This document shows positions 6,773-7,044 of a stretch of DNA of 7,044 nt, piece after piece. The DNA lies in NCBI GenBank assembly GCA_021740025.1, contig JAIPAN010000057.1, positions 1 through 7,044 of the forward strand. The letters run 5' to 3'. The DNA comes from Sphingobacteriaceae bacterium. GTDB lineage: Bacteria > Bacteroidota > Bacteroidia > Sphingobacteriales > Sphingobacteriaceae. The position numbers and the translations under genes were made by a program. The notes beneath the pieces were generated by a model, which saw only the letters and a list, made by a program, of their open reading frames with translations, did no database searches and was not told where the DNA came from. Numbering within the stretch: position 1 is the stretch's first letter; each line of letters opens with the position of its first letter.

Positions 6773-7044
6773 ATGGCCTATACCGAAGAAAATAACTATC
6801 CCAAAGCCTTAGCCCTATCGACTATGGCCATGGCTATTTTATTAGTGATTAGTTATTTTGTAATTATTGGCACTCCGTTTACTCCGCAAGAAGTTGGAAC
6901 AGGCGGTATTATTGTAAATTATGGTAGCAGCGCCGAAGGTGTGGGCGATGATTACCTCAGTGTAGAGGAACCCTCGGTTTCTCCCGATGCCAATGGCGTG
7001 GTTCCGGATAATGTGAGCAAAACACCCAACACCACCGCTACCAC
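6773..7044 (+). CDS. TonB-like energy transducer, 3' partial
   Basis: The ATG follows the exbD stop with no gap, and 90 full codons are visible before the window ends. A short cytoplasmic N-terminus (MAYTEENNYPK) is followed by one membrane helix (about 13-33, ending YFVIIG), which would contact ExbB/ExbD. A periplasmic segment then begins with GTGGIIVNYGSSAEGVGDDYLSVEEPSV (residues 42-69) and continues Asp/Ser/Thr/Pro-rich. The topology, gene order and GGIIVNYG segment fit the TonB-like proteins found after exbD in Bacteroidota. The C-terminal domain that would contact the outer-membrane partner is outside the window, so TonB versus TolA character cannot be checked. The visible linker is not the Pro/Lys-rich type of enterobacterial TonB. 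This gene would be missed by any search requiring a stop codon. Confidence 0.8.
   Translation, partial: MAYTEENNYPKALALSTMAMAILLVISYFVIIGTPFTPQEVGTGGIIVNYGSSAEGVGDDYLSVEEPSVSPDANGVVPDNVSKTPNTTAT

Overview
The window looks like a stretch of a Bacteroidota chromosome. The proteins suggest a Sphingobacteriales-type lineage, but that finer placement is only an impression. The signs are AT-rich coding sequence, start codons preceded by A/T-rich sequence rather than Shine-Dalgarno motifs, signal peptides ending in 'xAQ|D', a CCDC81-type HU domain joined to a SPOR domain, and an ExbB-ExbD-TonB set of the Bacteroidota kind.

All six genes lie on the + strand and leave almost no unused sequence. They are: (1) a very long secreted TPR protein whose start lies just before the window (1-2957, 984 codons visible); (2) one base later, a signal-peptide-bearing outer-membrane beta-barrel with a TonB-receptor-like C-terminus but no room for a plug domain (2959-4614); (3) after a 43-bp gap, the only intergenic space, a bitopic membrane protein with cytoplasmic HU-like domains and a periplasmic SPOR domain (4658-5698); (4) overlapping it by 20 bp, an ExbB/TolQ proton-channel subunit (5679-6377); (5) overlapping by 4 bp, an ExbD/TolR subunit (6374-6772); (6) directly abutting, the first 90 codons of a TonB-like transducer that runs off the 3' end (6773-7044). 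No RNA genes, mobile elements, CRISPR arrays or convincing terminators were seen. The spacing indicates one operon, with one possible internal promoter in the 43-bp gap.

Together the products span the whole envelope. An inner-membrane proton-driven motor (ExbB/ExbD) would power a TonB-type transducer. A SPOR protein could bind septal peptidoglycan outside while its HU-like domains face the nucleoid inside. A secreted TPR scaffold and an outer-membrane barrel supply the periplasmic and outer-membrane parts. The individual families are known and this arrangement appears ordinary for the phylum. The joint role, perhaps a Tol-Pal-like envelope or division function, is inference. The best leads are the HU-membrane-SPOR protein and the plugless barrel with a TonB-box-like peptide, both encoded beside a TonB motor.
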